Positions 1-14,284 of a DNA stretch of 64,000 bases are shown here, piece by piece. The notes under the pieces are model-generated. The model was not told where the DNA came from and made no database searches. It worked only from the letters and a program-made list of their open reading frames with translations. Within the stretch, counting starts at the first letter, position 1; the number at the start of each line of letters is the position of its first letter. Made by a program: the position numbers and the translations under genes. Origin of the DNA: Chaenocephalus aceratus (taxonomy: Eukaryota; Chordata; Actinopteri; Perciformes; Channichthyidae); assembly GCA_023974075.1 (NCBI GenBank), contig CM043807.1, forward strand, positions 3,063,407 to 3,127,406. The letters are read 5' to 3'.

Positions 1-150
1 TTGAGTACTGTACCCCCAAAGCATTTCAAGCCAACCTAAAGTACCCCCCTACTACGCAATCAATCGTGGTGATCCCCAGGATATATTAATAGTCTATATA
101 TTGTGGCAGACAATGTTGAGAGGGATATAATAACGATATACCGTAATAAT

Positions 151-192
151 CAAATGTGTGTGTGTCTGCGGTGTGTGTGTGTGTGTGTGGTG

Positions 193-223
<31 letters not shown>

Positions 224-258
224 TGTGTGTGTGGTGTGTGTGTGTGGTGTGTGTGGTA
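151..258. repeat. Imperfect (TG)n microsatellite
   Basis: Alternating T and G with repeated TGG interruptions. Bases 1-150 before it hold nothing I recognise. Confidence 0.9.
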
Positions 259-282
259 AGGTAACTCACCAATTAATGTGAC

Positions 283-1734
283 ACTTGAGCCTGTTTCTCC
301 TCTTCTGCCACCTCACCACAAGGTATGTGGACCCCAAAAGGCAACAGTTCATTCAGTGCATATTTCCCAATTCAGGATACTCCTTCTCCACACCACACCA
401 GAACTGTGTTCAGTGGTGTGCTTGAGTAGCTCAGCTTCAGGCTCCTATCCGAGGACACATCTATGAGGTCTTCTTGCAGTCTGGCGGGAATGCTGCTGTT
501 AATGCACGTCACAAATGGATTACGCACCCAGTCCAGTGTGGATGACTTGTTATCAATTTCAGGGAAGTAGGAGTTGAACTCATTCTTGAGCTTGGACAAT
601 GTGTGTGTACTATTTTCACAATTGGAGCTCTGTCCATTCACCAGTAGCAATGTATGCGTTCAGCTGCAGGAAAGAACCTTGTATCCCCTTTATCACATTT
701 GCTCTGCCAGAACTTGATCTTCTCCATGAATCCACACACTTTGTCATACAAGCTAAGAACATTTGTGTCTTTACCTTGAAGAGAGAGATTCAGCTGGTTG
801 AGTTTGCTGAAAATATCAGAGAGGTATCCAAGCCGAGCTACCCAGTCAGCGTCGTCGAACATAGCCACAAGTGGGTGTGTGTGCTCCGACAGAAATGCCC
901 TCACTTCATTGCGTAGCTCGAACAGCCGCTGTAACGTCTTCCCTCTGGATAACCAGCGGACGTCAGTGTGAAGCAGGAGCTGCTTTATGTTCTGACCCAC
1001 CGTCTTCACAAAGTGACTGAAACAGTCTATGATTCAAAGGCCTGGACTGTATGAAGTTGATCACTTTTACGGCATCATTCAAACATCGTTTAACTCTGGA
1101 CTCATTCTCTTGCTAGCTAATGCTTTCTCGGTGAATCATGCAGTGCGTCCATGTAACGTCAGAGTTTACCTTTTTTATGTGGGCCATAATCCATTTACTC
1201 TGCCGGTCATCGCCGCAGCGCCGTCTGTGCACACATGAGAGCAGGATTCCAATCCAGCTTGTGTTGAGAGAAAAAATGTCAATAACGTTAAAAACGTCCT
1301 GTCCGGTAGTTCTCCCCGTGAGTTTATTGCAAAACAGAATGTGCTCGTTCATCTCCAAAAGTGTCTTTGTAACGCACCAAACGCAATCAGTTGTGCTTCC
1401 CCACTGACATCCGTTGATTCGTCAACTGCAAAGCGAACGTACCAGACGCTTTACATTTTTTCCACCACTTGGTCAATAATGTCAATTCCATGTCGTCGAT
1501 CCGATGGCACACAGTATTATTTGACAACGGCACTTTCTTCAGGACATCAGCTGCTTTTATATCGAGCATAGTTTCTGCGAGAATTTATAGCAGCAGGCAA
1601 GATTAGCTCTTCGGCTATGGTAAATGGCTTTTTCGATTTAGCAAACGAGTAGCGACACGGCATAAGATGCCTCCAAGGCCTTGGTTGAGACCGATGTCGC
1701 TTTCTTTAGTTTTTTCTTGGCTTCCCTTAAATCC

Positions 1735-1735
<1 letters not shown>
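283..1735 (-). pseudogene. Decayed hAT-type transposase gene (ZBED5/SCAND3/FAM200-like)
   Basis: Read on the minus strand, fragments in different frames line up in the order expected for the hAT-derived ZBED5/SCAND3 family. From about 1735 to 1570 there is an N-terminal stretch related to the 'KALEASY...AKSKKP' region. From 1569 to 1387 comes a segment with VPLSNNTVCHRIDDM. At 1358-1113 there is LLFCNKLTGRTTGQDVF with WTHCMIHRE. At 1009-638 there is the family hallmark LLLHTDVRWLSRGK. At 650-290 a C-terminal piece contains DWVRNPF. Frameshifts and stops separate these blocks, so no full protein can be made. In this family the domain is an RNase H-like hAT transposase core, sometimes domesticated. 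This copy looks dead. The 5' side runs straight into the 9-bp minisatellite. Confidence 0.8.
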
Positions 1736-2420
<685 letters not shown>

Positions 2421-2448
2421 ATCACCTGTATAACCTGTATCTACTGTA

Positions 2449-4532
<2,084 letters not shown>

Positions 4533-4572
4533 TCTCCTGTATCACCTGTATCACTTGTATCGCCTGCATTCA
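4533..4572. repeat. 9-bp minisatellite, block 3 (terminal units)
   Basis: Four to five last units (CTGTATCAC, CTGTATCGC) directly after the LINE tail. They prove that the array was continuous before the insertions. On the minus strand just beyond (about 4700-4573) there is a short open stretch starting MAKLKTPRKPKK that I cannot assign. Confidence 0.7.
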
Positions 4573-4713
4573 ACAGGGCTACAGGCCATGCTTTGACCCT
4601 TTGCTCCCATGCCACACTACAGGGAAACTGCAGCTTGCCAATTGTCCAGTAGTTTTTTAGGTTTACGTGGAGTCTTCAGTTTGGCCATTTGAATTATATT
4701 ACGGTGACTTTTG

Positions 4714-4940
4714 TACAGAGGGTGAAAAAGTACTCAGACATTGTACTTAAGTAAAAGCAGAAGTACCAGAGTGTAGGAATACTCTGTTACAAGTAAAAGA
4801 CCCGCATTCATAATGTTGCTCGAGTAAAAGCACCCCCGTCAACTCTTGTGACACATAAGTTACAAAACACCTTTGCCAGGGGCAGCCCTTAAAGTACCAA
4901 AAGTAAAAGTCGTCAGTGTAGGGCAGTTGCAATGGGTCTG
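4714..4940. mobile_element. Fragment of fish hAT MITE (AAGTACTCAG/AAGTAAAAGTAG family)
   Basis: It starts CAGAGGGTGAAAAAGTACTCAG and contains ACTTAAGTAAAAGC and AGAAGTACCAGAGTG, matching the copies at 5121-5614 and 37049-37540. The right terminus is not recognisable, so this copy looks truncated. Confidence 0.55.
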
Positions 4941-5120
4941 TAATGCGTTGTAGTGACAGCTTAAACTCAGATCTCTTATTGCTCTCGAGTAAAAACGGTT
5001 TCTGAGTCTGTTTGTTCGACTTGTGATGGACCTATAACGTCTGTACGTACAGAGAAAGCTAACCTGCAGGATTCTCGTCTTTTAATTTGTTTTTTCATGG
5101 TTGAATACACTTATTGTAAG

Positions 5121-5614
5121 CAAAGGTGGCAGAAGTACTCATATCTTGTACTTGAGTAAAAGTAGAAGTGTAGGAATACTCTAAAAGTCCTGCATTCAAA
5201 ATGTTACTAAATTAAAAGTAGAAAAGTATTATCATCAAAATATAGTGAAAGTAGCGACAGTAAAAGTAGTCATTGTGCAGATTGGACCATTTCAGAATAA
5301 TATATATGATATGTTTTATAATGATTGATCATGAAAGTGTTCTCAAAGCTGGTAAAGGTGCAGCTAGTTTGAATGCCTTTGTATACTGCAGGGTAGCTTG
5401 TGGATTTACTCCAGGTGGAACTAAAGTCTGATTTAACACTTGATTATATTTTACATCATTCATCCACATCTGTAAAGTAACTAAAGGTAATAAATAAATG
5501 CGGCGGAGTACTATTACACTGAATAGTAGTTGTACAAAGTAGCAAAACATAGGAATACTCAAGAAAAGTACAAATTCTTCAAAAGTGTACTTCAGTACAG
5601 AACATCCAGCAGTG
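5121..5614. mobile_element. hAT MITE, AAGTACTTGAGTAAAAG family
   Basis: The left end is CAAAGGTGGCAGAAGTACTC and the right end is CATCCAGCAGTG, resembling hAT CAG...CTG termini. The interior matches the element at 37049-37540 inside the retrovirus, including a shared minus-strand open stretch containing MNDVKYNQV. The flanks ATTGTAAG/ATGTGAGG are only a partial 8-bp match. No transposase is encoded. Confidence 0.6.
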
Positions 5615-6145
5615 ATGTGAGGGAGACTCTGGAGGCCAGCCGGTGGACAAGCAGCACTTTAAAGAGATAAAAAATGTGATTTAATATTAATTAGCCCATA
5701 CTGATGGTACTCTAACAACCCTGCGAGTAAAATGGAAATGATCTCTTGAAATCCTTTTTTTTTTAATAACCTTTTCTCAGTTTTCATTTTTTTCTTGATA
5801 TGCATTCACATAAGGAAGGAGCCACGTGGCACCACAGACATCAATTATTAATTGCAGGTTTTTTACGCAGTTCCGTGTGAATATAAAGACGGTGGAGCAG
5901 GCAGACAGACCAGATGTGTTACATGGCTCTCATCGGACAGACCTCTCAGGGATTCACCCCCCCCCCCCCTCCACACACACCTTTGCTGGCAGCTGTAAAC
6001 TCAGACAGTCTGCTTGATTAGTCATAGAAGGCGACTAGATATTATATGTTCATTATTGTGTTCTGTTATTAGAAGTGGAGAACATTTGTTTACTGGTTCT
6101 CCAGGTTGTTGAAGGGGCGTAGAGGCAATGACAGGGGGGCCTCGA
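5615..6145. other. No recognisable feature
   Basis: Short poly-T and poly-C runs (about 5755 and 5958) but no gene, RNA or element end that I can support. Confidence 0.5.
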
Positions 6146-7640
6146 TGTCAGGGTGCGTGGAAAGGATCGCGGAAAAAGGTTGGACCCAAATGCAGACGCG
6201 AGAACATGGGAGAAGACCGGAGAGAAAAATATGTGACGTGAGTGCCGGGAGGACAACAAACATGAACCACAGGGGAACACAGGAAGAGACAAGACTAAAT
6301 ACAGGGAGGGGTAATCACGAGACGAGAAACAGCCGGGCAGGGGAGGCAGAAACACAAGGGCAACAGGTGAACACAATTAGACAATCAGACACACCAGGGA
6401 AACTAACGACAGGGAGGAAAAACACAGGGAGAAGGGACCAGACAAGAAACAAGGAGGAAAACATGAAACAGGGAGAACAGACAGCAAAATAAACCCAAAC
6501 CTAGACATACAAAACTAAAACCGTGACATAACATAAAAATCGTGACAGAACCCCCCCCCCCCCCTCAAGGGACGGATTCTAGACGTCCCTAAACACACAA
6601 CAAAGTCCAAACTTCGAAAAGGGTGGGTAGAGGGGCTCCGGAGGATGTGTGGAGGACTGACGGCCCGGGGCAAGGCAGAGTCCATGGAGGGGATCTCGAC
6701 GGGACGGCCCGGGGGCAAGGCAGAGTTCGAGGAGGGGGTCTCCGGGCGGAACGGCCCGGGGCAAGGCAGAGTCCATGGAGGGGGGTCCTCGGGCGGATGG
6801 CCCGGGGGCAAGGCAGAGTTTGAGGAGGGGGTCTCGGGCGGACAGCCCAGGGGCAAGGCAGAGTTCGAAAAGTCAGGGGGCCGGGCTCGAGGGCGAAGAC
6901 CACGGCTGGGGAACTCAGGAGGCCGGGCACAAGGTCGGGCAAGAAGGCGGGGACGGGATAGCTCCGGAGGACGACGTACGCCGCAATGGGACCCCTCCAG
7001 TGTCAGCTGGATCGCCGGAGCACTGGGATCGAAAGCAGGAGCTGGTGGGACCCCTGGTGGGACAGACGTAGACGGAACTCTGGACGGACACATGGGCCGG
7101 CGTCAGAGGGACCCCGGACGGAGCAAGAGTTGGTGTCGACGGGATCTTCAACATGACAGGACATGGTGTTGGCAGGAAATCCGGCGGGCCAGGTGTCGGC
7201 GGAACCCCCAACAGGACAGGACATGGCGTTGGCAGGAACCCGGCGGAGCAGGCGTCGGCGGGACCCCAACAGGACAGGACATGGTGTTGGCAGGAAACCC
7301 AGCAGAGCACGTGTCGGCGGGACCTCCACAGGACAGGATATGGGGTTGGAAGGACTCTCAGCGGAACCCCCCAACGACACAGGACATGGAGTTGGCAGGA
7401 CCCCCGACGAAACAGCTGTCGGTTGGACCTCCAAGGCAAGGTCCAACGGCACAGGACATAGGGTTGGCAGGACCCCCGGCAGAACAGTAGTCAGCGGGGC
7501 CTCCAACGGCACAGGACATAGGGTTGGCAGGACCCCGGCAGAAGAGCAGTCGGCGGGGCCTCCAACGGCACAGGACATAGGGTTGGCAGGACCCCCGGCA
7601 GAAGAGTAGTCGGCGGGACCCCCAACGACCACACAGACTT
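6146..7640 (-). mobile_element. 3' part of a non-autonomous LTR element with tandem-repeat interior
   Basis: A 402-bp LTR lies at 6146-6547 on the minus strand, with TGTCAC...CTGACA termini. It is clearly related to the LTRs at 10327 and 14285 (shared CACCTGTTG, CCCTGCCCGGCTGTTTCTCG and TGCATTTGGGTCC blocks). Next to it (6548-6565) is a long C run, which is the G-rich polypurine tract in minus sense. The interior holds tandem units of about 60 bp containing GGACATGG-GTTGGCAGGA, which translate as repeated GGPAD/AGGPANPMSC. It ends abruptly near 7640 with no second LTR, so the 5' part is lost. No gag or pol motif is present. Confidence 0.8.
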
Positions 7641-8597
7641 ATGGAGCATTTTTTTATTATCACTGTTCTAGCAAAGTGTTTTCTTTAATTTTTTTCGAAA
7701 GGAATGCTCACGTTCATATTGATGTATTTAATAAATGTTAACTTGGCCCATTACATGACTATTTGTGTTGGGGGGGCCCGACCTTTTCTTTTCTCCAAAG
7801 ACAGAAAAAGACAGACAGACAGAAAAAGTTTGAGAACCACTGCTTTAGGCTAAGTAAGTGTTTAGAATGTTGCATGGGGAGCCTGTTATTTTTCCCGTAA
7901 AATCACATTTTAAAGAGTGACCCAGTCTGCAGTGAATTCCAAATGGAAACAGAGTGTGACTACTGTATTATTTAAAGTGACAGTGCAGAGCAGTACATGA
8001 CTTGTGCACTGCTACATGCTGGCCTGATTTCTGAGCTGTTTGCTGACCAGCAGCCTCTGAACCAGCCAATCAATTATGTAGCTGAGTGCACGTCAGGTGC
8101 AGCTCCTCTACATGTGGCGGGTTCAGATCTGCGCCGTGGCCCTGTCCTGACCTCTGACCAGGTCGTCAGTCATTAACATGTGTAAGAGTCGGGAGGAGCT
8201 GATCATTTATTCCGAGAAATTACTCAGACCCACTAATTGACCTAACCAAAGTTATTGAGTCTATGTAAGTTTACTGCTTGGCTCAGATCCACCAACGTCA
8301 GCAAGATCTCACATCTATTAACTCCCCGAATAACCAGGTTCAATTAACTGCTGTTTCAATTCAGACAACTCTCTTAAATCTGTTTAAGCGATCCCGAAGG
8401 ATTTTGATATCAGTAAATGAGGTGTGGCCCTGCCTAAGTGTGAGTGTGGCAGGGTGCAATCTTACCTTTGAAGCAGGAGAGGAGAGCGCAGATGTCTTTT
8501 AAGTTGTCCCAATCCAAAAGGTGGGATCAGTTTATTTGAAGAAAAATAGGTCCAAACTTATACAAGTTATAACCGCAGCTCTTTGTCAAGTCCTAAC
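7641..8597. other. Mostly unassigned; possible hAT terminus
   Basis: At about 7832-7848 the sequence GTTTGAGAACCACTGC resembles the inverted terminus of Charlie-type hAT elements (CAGTGGTTCTCAAAC). I did not find its partner. Nothing else is supported. Confidence 0.35.
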
Positions 8598-10326
8598 CAG
8601 AGCCGTATAATAGAAGAGTTACGACATCTCCGTTCACTCCAATGGACCACTTTTTTAAAGCAATGGCGGATCGTGGAGCCTCTCAATCGTTCCCCGGAAG
8701 TTAGCGCCAAGGCTAGCAGAGCTGTAGAGTTGCAGCATAATAGACCGTTCGTGACGGACTTGTAAAGGTAAGAAGAAGTTTAAAGATTAATATTGCGGAT
8801 ATTATCAGTACATCTGATTCGAATTAACATGTGTATTAAAGGATGTCAGTGGATTATCCCTAAATTAGTAGATTTAGGGAACGTTTACAGATAACAGATT
8901 AAGCTAGGATACCGAATCAAGTTAGCAACAAACGTTGAATAGCCTTTTAATTGTAAATTCCGTTCTCTTAATGTCATTTCGTCCAACGTTGTTGAATTAG
9001 AGAAGAGGGGCTTCTAAACGGGTTTGTATGCGGGGGTGGAGGGAGTTAAATATTAGATAAATATAACTTTGGTGCGTGTAAGAGTGAGTGTTTTTAGCAG
9101 AGCCATATTGTGTCCTTGTGATTATGTTGATTATTACCTGTCTGTATAATGTTGCAGCTCAGCTGATTTTGGATTGATGGCAAAGGGAGAGGGACTTAAG
9201 TAGGGTTGGGTACCGAGAACCGGTTCCGGTTCGGAACCGGTTCCAACATTTCGATTCCAACGGCATCATTTAGAAATGTGAATTTCGGTTCCGCTTTTCG
9301 ATGCCTGAGGAAATGTTTCTCACCGCTCTCCGTAGCCTACTGTATGACTGCAGCGGGGCGGGAAATGTAGCGTTGTATCTACACTTCCGTAACCATGTTC
9401 GCCTAGGGCGCCAGATCTGTGGAGGCGCTGCGCTGGCAGCTCTGGGAGGGAAACAAAAAGTTTTGACCGTTGGGGCTCATCCTAATTTTCGGCCTTGATG
9501 TAACAACATTCATAATTAAGTAAATGTAACACCCTTTTCATCCCGGTTACACTTTTCATTTGCCCTGTACGATGGGCGCTGCAAGTGATGAAAATGGGGG
9601 ATGTTGGCTTATCTGGCACCCGCAGCTCACAGCCAACATGCGAGTGAGTGGGAGCGAGCGAGGGAGAAAGGGAGGGTGCACCGGTACCAGCGCTGTTGTT
9701 ATTAGCATCTGGTGCTAGCGGCTCTAACGGATAGAAGAAGAAGATGTTTCTACAATGATGTGGAGGGAGAGTCCTCTCCAGTCAGACTGAGAGGCTGATA
9801 ACTACAGCTCAGTGAGGTAAAGGACTCTGAGTGTTTAGATAGTTCACTTTAGTCTAAGTTAACTCAGTGGGTCTCAAACATTTTGATCACAATTTATGTA
9901 AACACATATTTCCAAGGCACTCCTTTATAATTATTGGGATAAAAAAGGTTTGAAATCATTCCAATGTATACTATAGGACAGTAAACCAGACATATCGTTT
10001 TAAACTGGAGAGATAAAAATATATGCATAAATAAAATAGTAAGATATGAATGAACAACAAAAATAAAATACGTTACATGTATTTGTTATTGGCTATGGTA
10101 GGTTACTGGTTATGCTCACATACTTATTTGATTATTAAAATGTAAACCGATCTTTTTCATATGGGTGTTTAGAGTTGTACCCCCTAGATCTAGTCTCTAG
10201 TAATTCTGCTTAAAGTGCACCAGATTGAAGCATTTTACTTTAAAATGTTCAAACATTTCTTCCCGGTATGCCTGAGAAGGCAGATATGCTTGTTTTTCTC
10301 AACAAGAACTATTCTGTAAAAGTTGG

Positions 10327-10708
10327 TGTCACAATTCACATGTTATGTCACGTTTGTAGTTTTGTCTGTGTTGGTGTTTTTCTTGTCTTTGGGTTTCCTG
10401 TCTTATTGTGTTAAGTGTTCACCCCCGTTTCCTGCCTGTCTGCTTTCTGTCTGTTTCCCTCCCTGATTACCCGATTGTGTTCACCTGTTGTCCTTGTGTT
10501 TCTCCTCCCCTGCCCGGCTGTTTCTCGTTGTCATGATTACCCCTTCTTGTATTTAGTCTTGTCTCTGTCTGTGTTCAGTGTTGGGTCATTGTTTGTTGGT
10601 GACTGAGTTCACCGGTGAGTGTTCCGTATCTCGGCATTATCTTTAAAATAAAGGGTTTCTCAAAAGTGATCTGCATTTGGGTCCTGCTTCCTTCACTCGA
10701 CCGTGACA
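10327..10708 (+). repeat. 5' LTR of the non-autonomous LTR element
   Basis: TGTCAC...GTGACA inverted termini. AATAAA at 10647-10652 is a plausible polyadenylation signal. By eye it differs from the 3' LTR by a single base insertion (TATGTCACG versus TATGTACACG), so the insertion is recent. Confidence 0.93.
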
Positions 10709-10709
10709 G

Positions 10710-12111
10710 AATGACCCAACCCGAAATGGACCCAGCAGACGATCCTTTTGAGGTGGAGTTGCAACATTTTTCTTTTCCTTTGGAATGTTGCCATGATTGG
10801 TGGAAGGAAGCGTCCAGTGTTCGGCTGAAGGAGGCCGCCCTGGTAGAGGCGCACCGGTTGGCGATGGAGAAGCCCGACTTGGTGGAATTCTTACCTGACT
10901 GGATGTTGGACTTCCTCTGGAGGTGTGATTTCCAGCCTGCTGACTACAGACGTCTCGGAGTGGTCCGTCTGGGGTCAACCCATGCTTCTGTCCCAGTTCC
11001 TGCTCCTGTTCTGGAGTCATGTGCTGGAAGTCGTCAGGCTTATGGAGGCCCACGGAGTATTCAGGCGGCTGCTAAGAGGAGTCGTCGCAAGGCCAGACAA
11101 GGAGCACGGGCCCCAGCAGCCATGGTTCCAGTCCCAGTACGGGCCCCAGCAGCCATGGTTCCAGTCCCAGTACGGGCCCCAGCAGCCATGGTTCCAGTCC
11201 CAGTATGGGCCCCAGCAGCCATGGTTCCAGTCCCAGTATGGGCCCCAGCAGCCATAGTTCCAGTCCCAGTACAGGCCCCAGCAGCCATGGTTCCAGCCCC
11301 AGTACAGGCTCCCGCAGCCATGTTTCCGGCTCCAAGACCGCCCCACACAGTCATGATCCAGGCTCCAGAACTGTATCATACAGCCATGTTTCCAGCTCCA
11401 GGGCCGGCCCCAGCGGCCATGGTCCCGGCTCCAAGAGCGCCCTATACAGTCATGTTTCCAACTTCAGAGCTGGATCTTATAGACAGGATTCTGGCTTCAA
11501 CAGCCATGGTTTCAGCCCCAGTTCTGGCCCCAGCAGCCATGGTCCCGATCCCAGCTGCCACAGTCCCATCTCGGGTTCCCTCCTCTGGTTCCTCCTCGAG
11601 TCCCCTCTTTGGTTTCCCTCTCGAGTTCCCTTCTCTAGTTACTCATCTAGTCCCTCCTCTAGTCTCTCCTCTAGTCCCCTCTTTAGTCTCTGTTCGAGTC
11701 CCCTCTCTGTTTCCATCTCAAGTTCCCTCTCCAGTTCCCCCTCGAGTCCCCTCTCGAGTTCCCTCCTTTAGGCCCTCCTCTAGTCCCTCCTCGAGTCCCC
11801 TCTCTAGTTCCCCTCTCGAGTTCCCTTCTCTAGTTACTCCTCTAGTCCCTCCTCTAGTCTCTCCTCTAGTCCCTTCTCGAGTCCCCTCTCTGTTTCCATC
11901 TCCAGTTCCCTCTCGAGTTCCCTCCTTTAGTCCCTCCTCTGGTCCCTCCTCGAGTCCCCTCTCTAGTTTCCCTCGAGTTCCCTCTCGAGTTCCCTTCTCT
12001 AGTTACTCATCTAGTCCCTCCTCTAGTCTCTCCTCTAGTCCCCTCTTTAGTCTCTGTTCGAGTCCCCTCTCTGTTTCCATCTCCAGTTCCCTCTCGAGTT
12101 CCCTCCTTTAG
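10710..12111 (+). CDS. Repeat-rich open frame of unknown function (gag position)
   Basis: The start chosen is the ATG two bases after the 5' LTR, giving about 467 residues beginning MTQPEMDPADDPFEVELQ. The first 110 residues are ordinary and acidic or mixed (with HDWWKEASS and LPDWMLDFLWRCDF). They occupy the place of a Gag N-terminus, but I recognise no Gag fold or CCHC knuckle. Residues of about 130-220 are an Ala/Pro/Val-rich repeat made by a 33-bp unit. The C-terminal 170 residues are a Ser/Pro/Leu-rich low-complexity stretch from CTCTCGAGTTCC-like repeats. It may be a relic Gag of the non-autonomous element. Whether it is translated is unknown. Confidence 0.4.
11107..11310 (+). repeat. 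33-bp tandem repeat array
   Basis: About six units around CAGCAGCCATGGTTCCAGTC. The period is a multiple of three, so the array stays open on both strands. It is part of the LTR element interior. Confidence 0.9.
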
Positions 12112-12470
12112 TCCCTCCTTTAGTCCCTCCTCTAGTCCCTCCTCGAGTTCCCTCTCTAGTTTCCCTCTCGAGTTCCCTCTCGAGTTCCCTTCTCTAGTTA
12201 CTCATCTAGTCCCTCCTCTAGTCTCTCCTCTAGTCCCCTCTTTAGTCTCTGTTCGAGTCCCCTCTCTGTTTCCATCTCAAGTTCCCTCTCCAGTTCCCCC
12301 TCGAGTCCCCTCTCGAGTTCCCTCCTTTAGGCCCTCCTCTAGTCCCTGCTCGAGTCCCCTCTCTAGTTCCCCTCTCAAGTCCCTCTCATGTTCCCTTCTC
12401 TAGTCCCTCTGAGTCCCTCTCGAGTCCCTCTCTAGTCTCCGCTCGAGTTCCCTCTCCATTCCCAATTCAA
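11580..12470 (+). repeat. Degenerate CTCTCGAGTTCCCTC / TAGTCCCTCC repeat region
   Basis: Pyrimidine-rich short repeats are nested in larger direct repeats: the block starting at 11620 recurs near 11820, 11990 and 12185. There is no coding signal apart from low-complexity Ser/Pro frames. Confidence 0.85.
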
Positions 12471-12480
12471 GCCCCTACGC

Positions 12481-13560
12481 AAGTGTTGTTGGAGGTTCCG
12501 CTGGGGGTCCTGCCAACCCTGTGTCCTGTGCCGTTGGAGGTCCCGCAGAATACACTCCTGCCGGGGGTCCTGCCAACTCTAGGTCCGGTCTCGTTGGAGG
12601 TCCCGCCGTCTGCTCCCCTGCCGGGGGTCCTGCCAGCTCTGTGTCCTGTGCCGTTGGAGGTCCCGCCGTCTACTCCCCTGCCGGGGGTCCTGCCAACCCT
12701 GTGTCCTGTGCCGTTGGAGGTCCCGCAGAATACTCTCCTGCCGGGGGTCCTGCCAACCCTGTGTCCTGTGCCGTTGGAGGTCCCGCAGAATACTCTCCTG
12801 CCGGGGGTCCTGCCAACCCTTTCTCCTGTCCCGTTGGAGGTCCCGCAGAAGACTCTTCTGCCGGGGGTCCTGCCAGCCCTGTGTCCTGTGCCGTTGGAGG
12901 TCCCGCAGAATACTCTCCTGCCGGGGGTCCTGCCAACCCTAGGTCCGGTCTCGTTGGAGGTCCCGCCGTCTGCTCCCCTGCCGGGGGTCCTGCCAGCTCT
13001 GTGTCCTGTGCCGTTGGAGGTCCCGCCGTCTACTCCCCTGCCAGGGGTCCTGCCAACCCTGTGTCCTGTCCCGTTGGAGGTCCCGCAGAAGACTCTTCTG
13101 CCGGGGGTCCTGCCAGCCCTGTGTCCTGTGCCGTTGGAGGTCCCGCAGAATACTCTCCTGCCGGGGGTCCTGCCAAACCTTTCTCCTGTCCCGTTGGAGG
13201 TCCCGCAGAGGACTCTTCTGCCGGGGGTCCTGCCAGCCCTGTGTCCTGTGCCGTTGGAGGTCCCGCAGAATACTCTCCTGCCGGGGGTCCTGCCAACCCT
13301 AGGTCCGGTCCCGTTGGAGGTCCCGCAGAATACTCTCCTGCCGGGGGTCCTGCCAACCCTTTCTCCTGTCCCGTTGGAGGTCCCGCAGAAGACTCTTCTG
13401 CCGGGGGTCCTGCCAGCCCTGTGTCCTGTGCCGTTGGAGGTCCCGCAGAATACTCTCCTGCCGGGGGTCCTGCCAACCCTAGGTCCGGTCTCGTTGGACG
13501 TCACGCCGTCTGCTCCCCTGCCGGGGGTCCTGCCAGCTCTGTGTCCTGTGCCGTTGGAGG
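12481..13560 (+). repeat. 60-bp tandem repeat, 18 units
   Basis: Eighteen head-to-tail units of exactly 60 bp (consensus features: CCGTTGGAGGTCCCGC, CCTGCCGGGGGTCCTGCCA). Variants alternate in a higher-order pattern (GTCTACTCC, AGAATACTC, AGAAGACTC). The unit is 20 codons long, and two plus frames and two minus frames stay open throughout: one plus frame gives Leu/Pro/Val units, another GGPAEYSPAGGPA units. A related repeat fills the element at 6548-7640. Confidence 0.95.
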
Positions 13561-14249
13561 TTCTACCGGGGGCCCTGCCAGCCCCATGTCCATCACCGGT
13601 CTCGCCGGGGTTCCTGCCAACTCCTGGTCCTTTTCCGTGGGGGATCCTGCCAAAGCCTGTCCGACCGGCGCCGGTTTCTGTCCGGCCGACACCGGGTCCT
13701 GCCCGATCTCCGGAGCTGTCCCATCAGCGCTTTCCTGCCTGGCCTCCTGATCCTGTCCGGTCGACACCGGCTCGAGCCCGGCCCCCTGAGAGCCGCGGTC
13801 TTCGCCCTCAAGCCCGGCCCCCTGAGAGCCGCGGTCTTCGCCCTCGTGCCCGGCCCCCTGAGAGCTGCGGTCTTCGCCCTCGAGCCCGGCCCCCTGAGAG
13901 CTGCGGTCTTCGCCCTCGGGCCCGGCCCCCTGACTCTTCCTGCCGTTGCCTTCGCCCTCGGACCCGGCCCCCTGACTCTTCCTGCCGCTGCCTTCGGTCC
14001 TCCATGGTCCCCACCTTGGACTCTGTTTTGACCCCGGGCCGTCCGCCCGAGACCCCTTCCTGGTTCTCTGCCTTGTCCCCGGGCAGTCTGCCCGAATCCC
14101 CCTTTTTGGACTGTACCTTGCCCCCCGGGCCATCCGCCCGAGACCCCTTCCTGGTCCTCCGCTGTGTTCCTGGGCTGTCAGCCCAAGACCCGTCCTCCGG
14201 ACCCCCTCCGCCCACCCTGCTTGGGGTTTTGGAGTTTTGTGTTTTTTAG
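12483..14249 (+). CDS. Long proline-rich open frame across the 60-bp array (doubtful gene)
   Basis: 588 codons. The first 360 are 20-residue repeats of the LEVPQNTLLPGVLP type. The remainder is Pro/Arg/Leu-rich with further repeats (ARPPES-RGLRP). It ends 35 bp before the 3' LTR. An overlapping plus frame (12521-13750) and a minus frame (12467-13504) are also open, so openness here is a consequence of the repeat length and does not prove coding. I recognise no domain. Confidence 0.2.
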   Translation: MLLEVPLGVLPTLCPVPLEVPQNTLLPGVLPTLGPVSLEVPPSAPLPGVLPALCPVPLEVPPSTPLPGVLPTLCPVPLEVPQNTLLPGVLPTLCPVPLEVPQNTLLPGVLPTLSPVPLEVPQKTLLPGVLPALCPVPLEVPQNTLLPGVLPTLGPVSLEVPPSAPLPGVLPALCPVPLEVPPSTPLPGVLPTLCPVPLEVPQKTLLPGVLPALCPVPLEVPQNTLLPGVLPNLSPVPLEVPQRTLLPGVLPALCPVPLEVPQNTLLPGVLPTLGPVPLEVPQNTLLPGVLPTLSPVPLEVPQKTLLPGVLPALCPVPLEVPQNTLLPGVLPTLGPVSLDVTPSAPLPGVLPALCPVPLEVLPGALPAPCPSPVSPGFLPTPGPFPWGILPKPVRPAPVSVRPTPGPARSPELSHQRFPAWPPDPVRSTPARARPPESRGLRPQARPPESRGLRPRARPPESCGLRPRARPPESCGLRPRARPPDSSCRCLRPRTRPPDSSCRCLRSSMVPTLDSVLTPGRPPETPSWFSALSPGSLPESPFLDCTLPPGPSARDPFLVLRCVPGLSAQDPSSGPPPPTLLGVLEFCVF

Positions 14250-14267
14250 GGACGTCTGGAATCCGTC

Positions 14268-14284
14268 CCTTGAGGGGGGGGTTC
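14268..14284 (+). promoter_or_regulatory. Polypurine tract before the 3' LTR
   Basis: TTGAGGGGGGGGTTC directly abuts TGTCAC of the 3' LTR, the position of plus-strand priming in LTR retroelements. It is preceded by GACGTC and CCGTCC, a module that recurs in the elements at 6548 and 43469. Confidence 0.7.

Noticed and set aside
6515..7632. Several overlapping 100-280-codon frames on both strands
   Set aside because: GC-rich repeat interior of the truncated LTR element; multiple frames are open at once and none shows a domain.
12467..13504. 345-codon minus-strand frame over the 60-bp array (VGRTPGRRVFCGTSNGTG units)
   Set aside because: The 60-bp unit has no stop in several frames on both strands, so length is no evidence of coding. 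It is antisense to the LTR element, and no domain or start context supports it.
12481..13560. Regular 60-bp periodicity resembling a CRISPR array
   Set aside because: The units are repeats throughout with no unique spacers, inside a eukaryotic LTR element.
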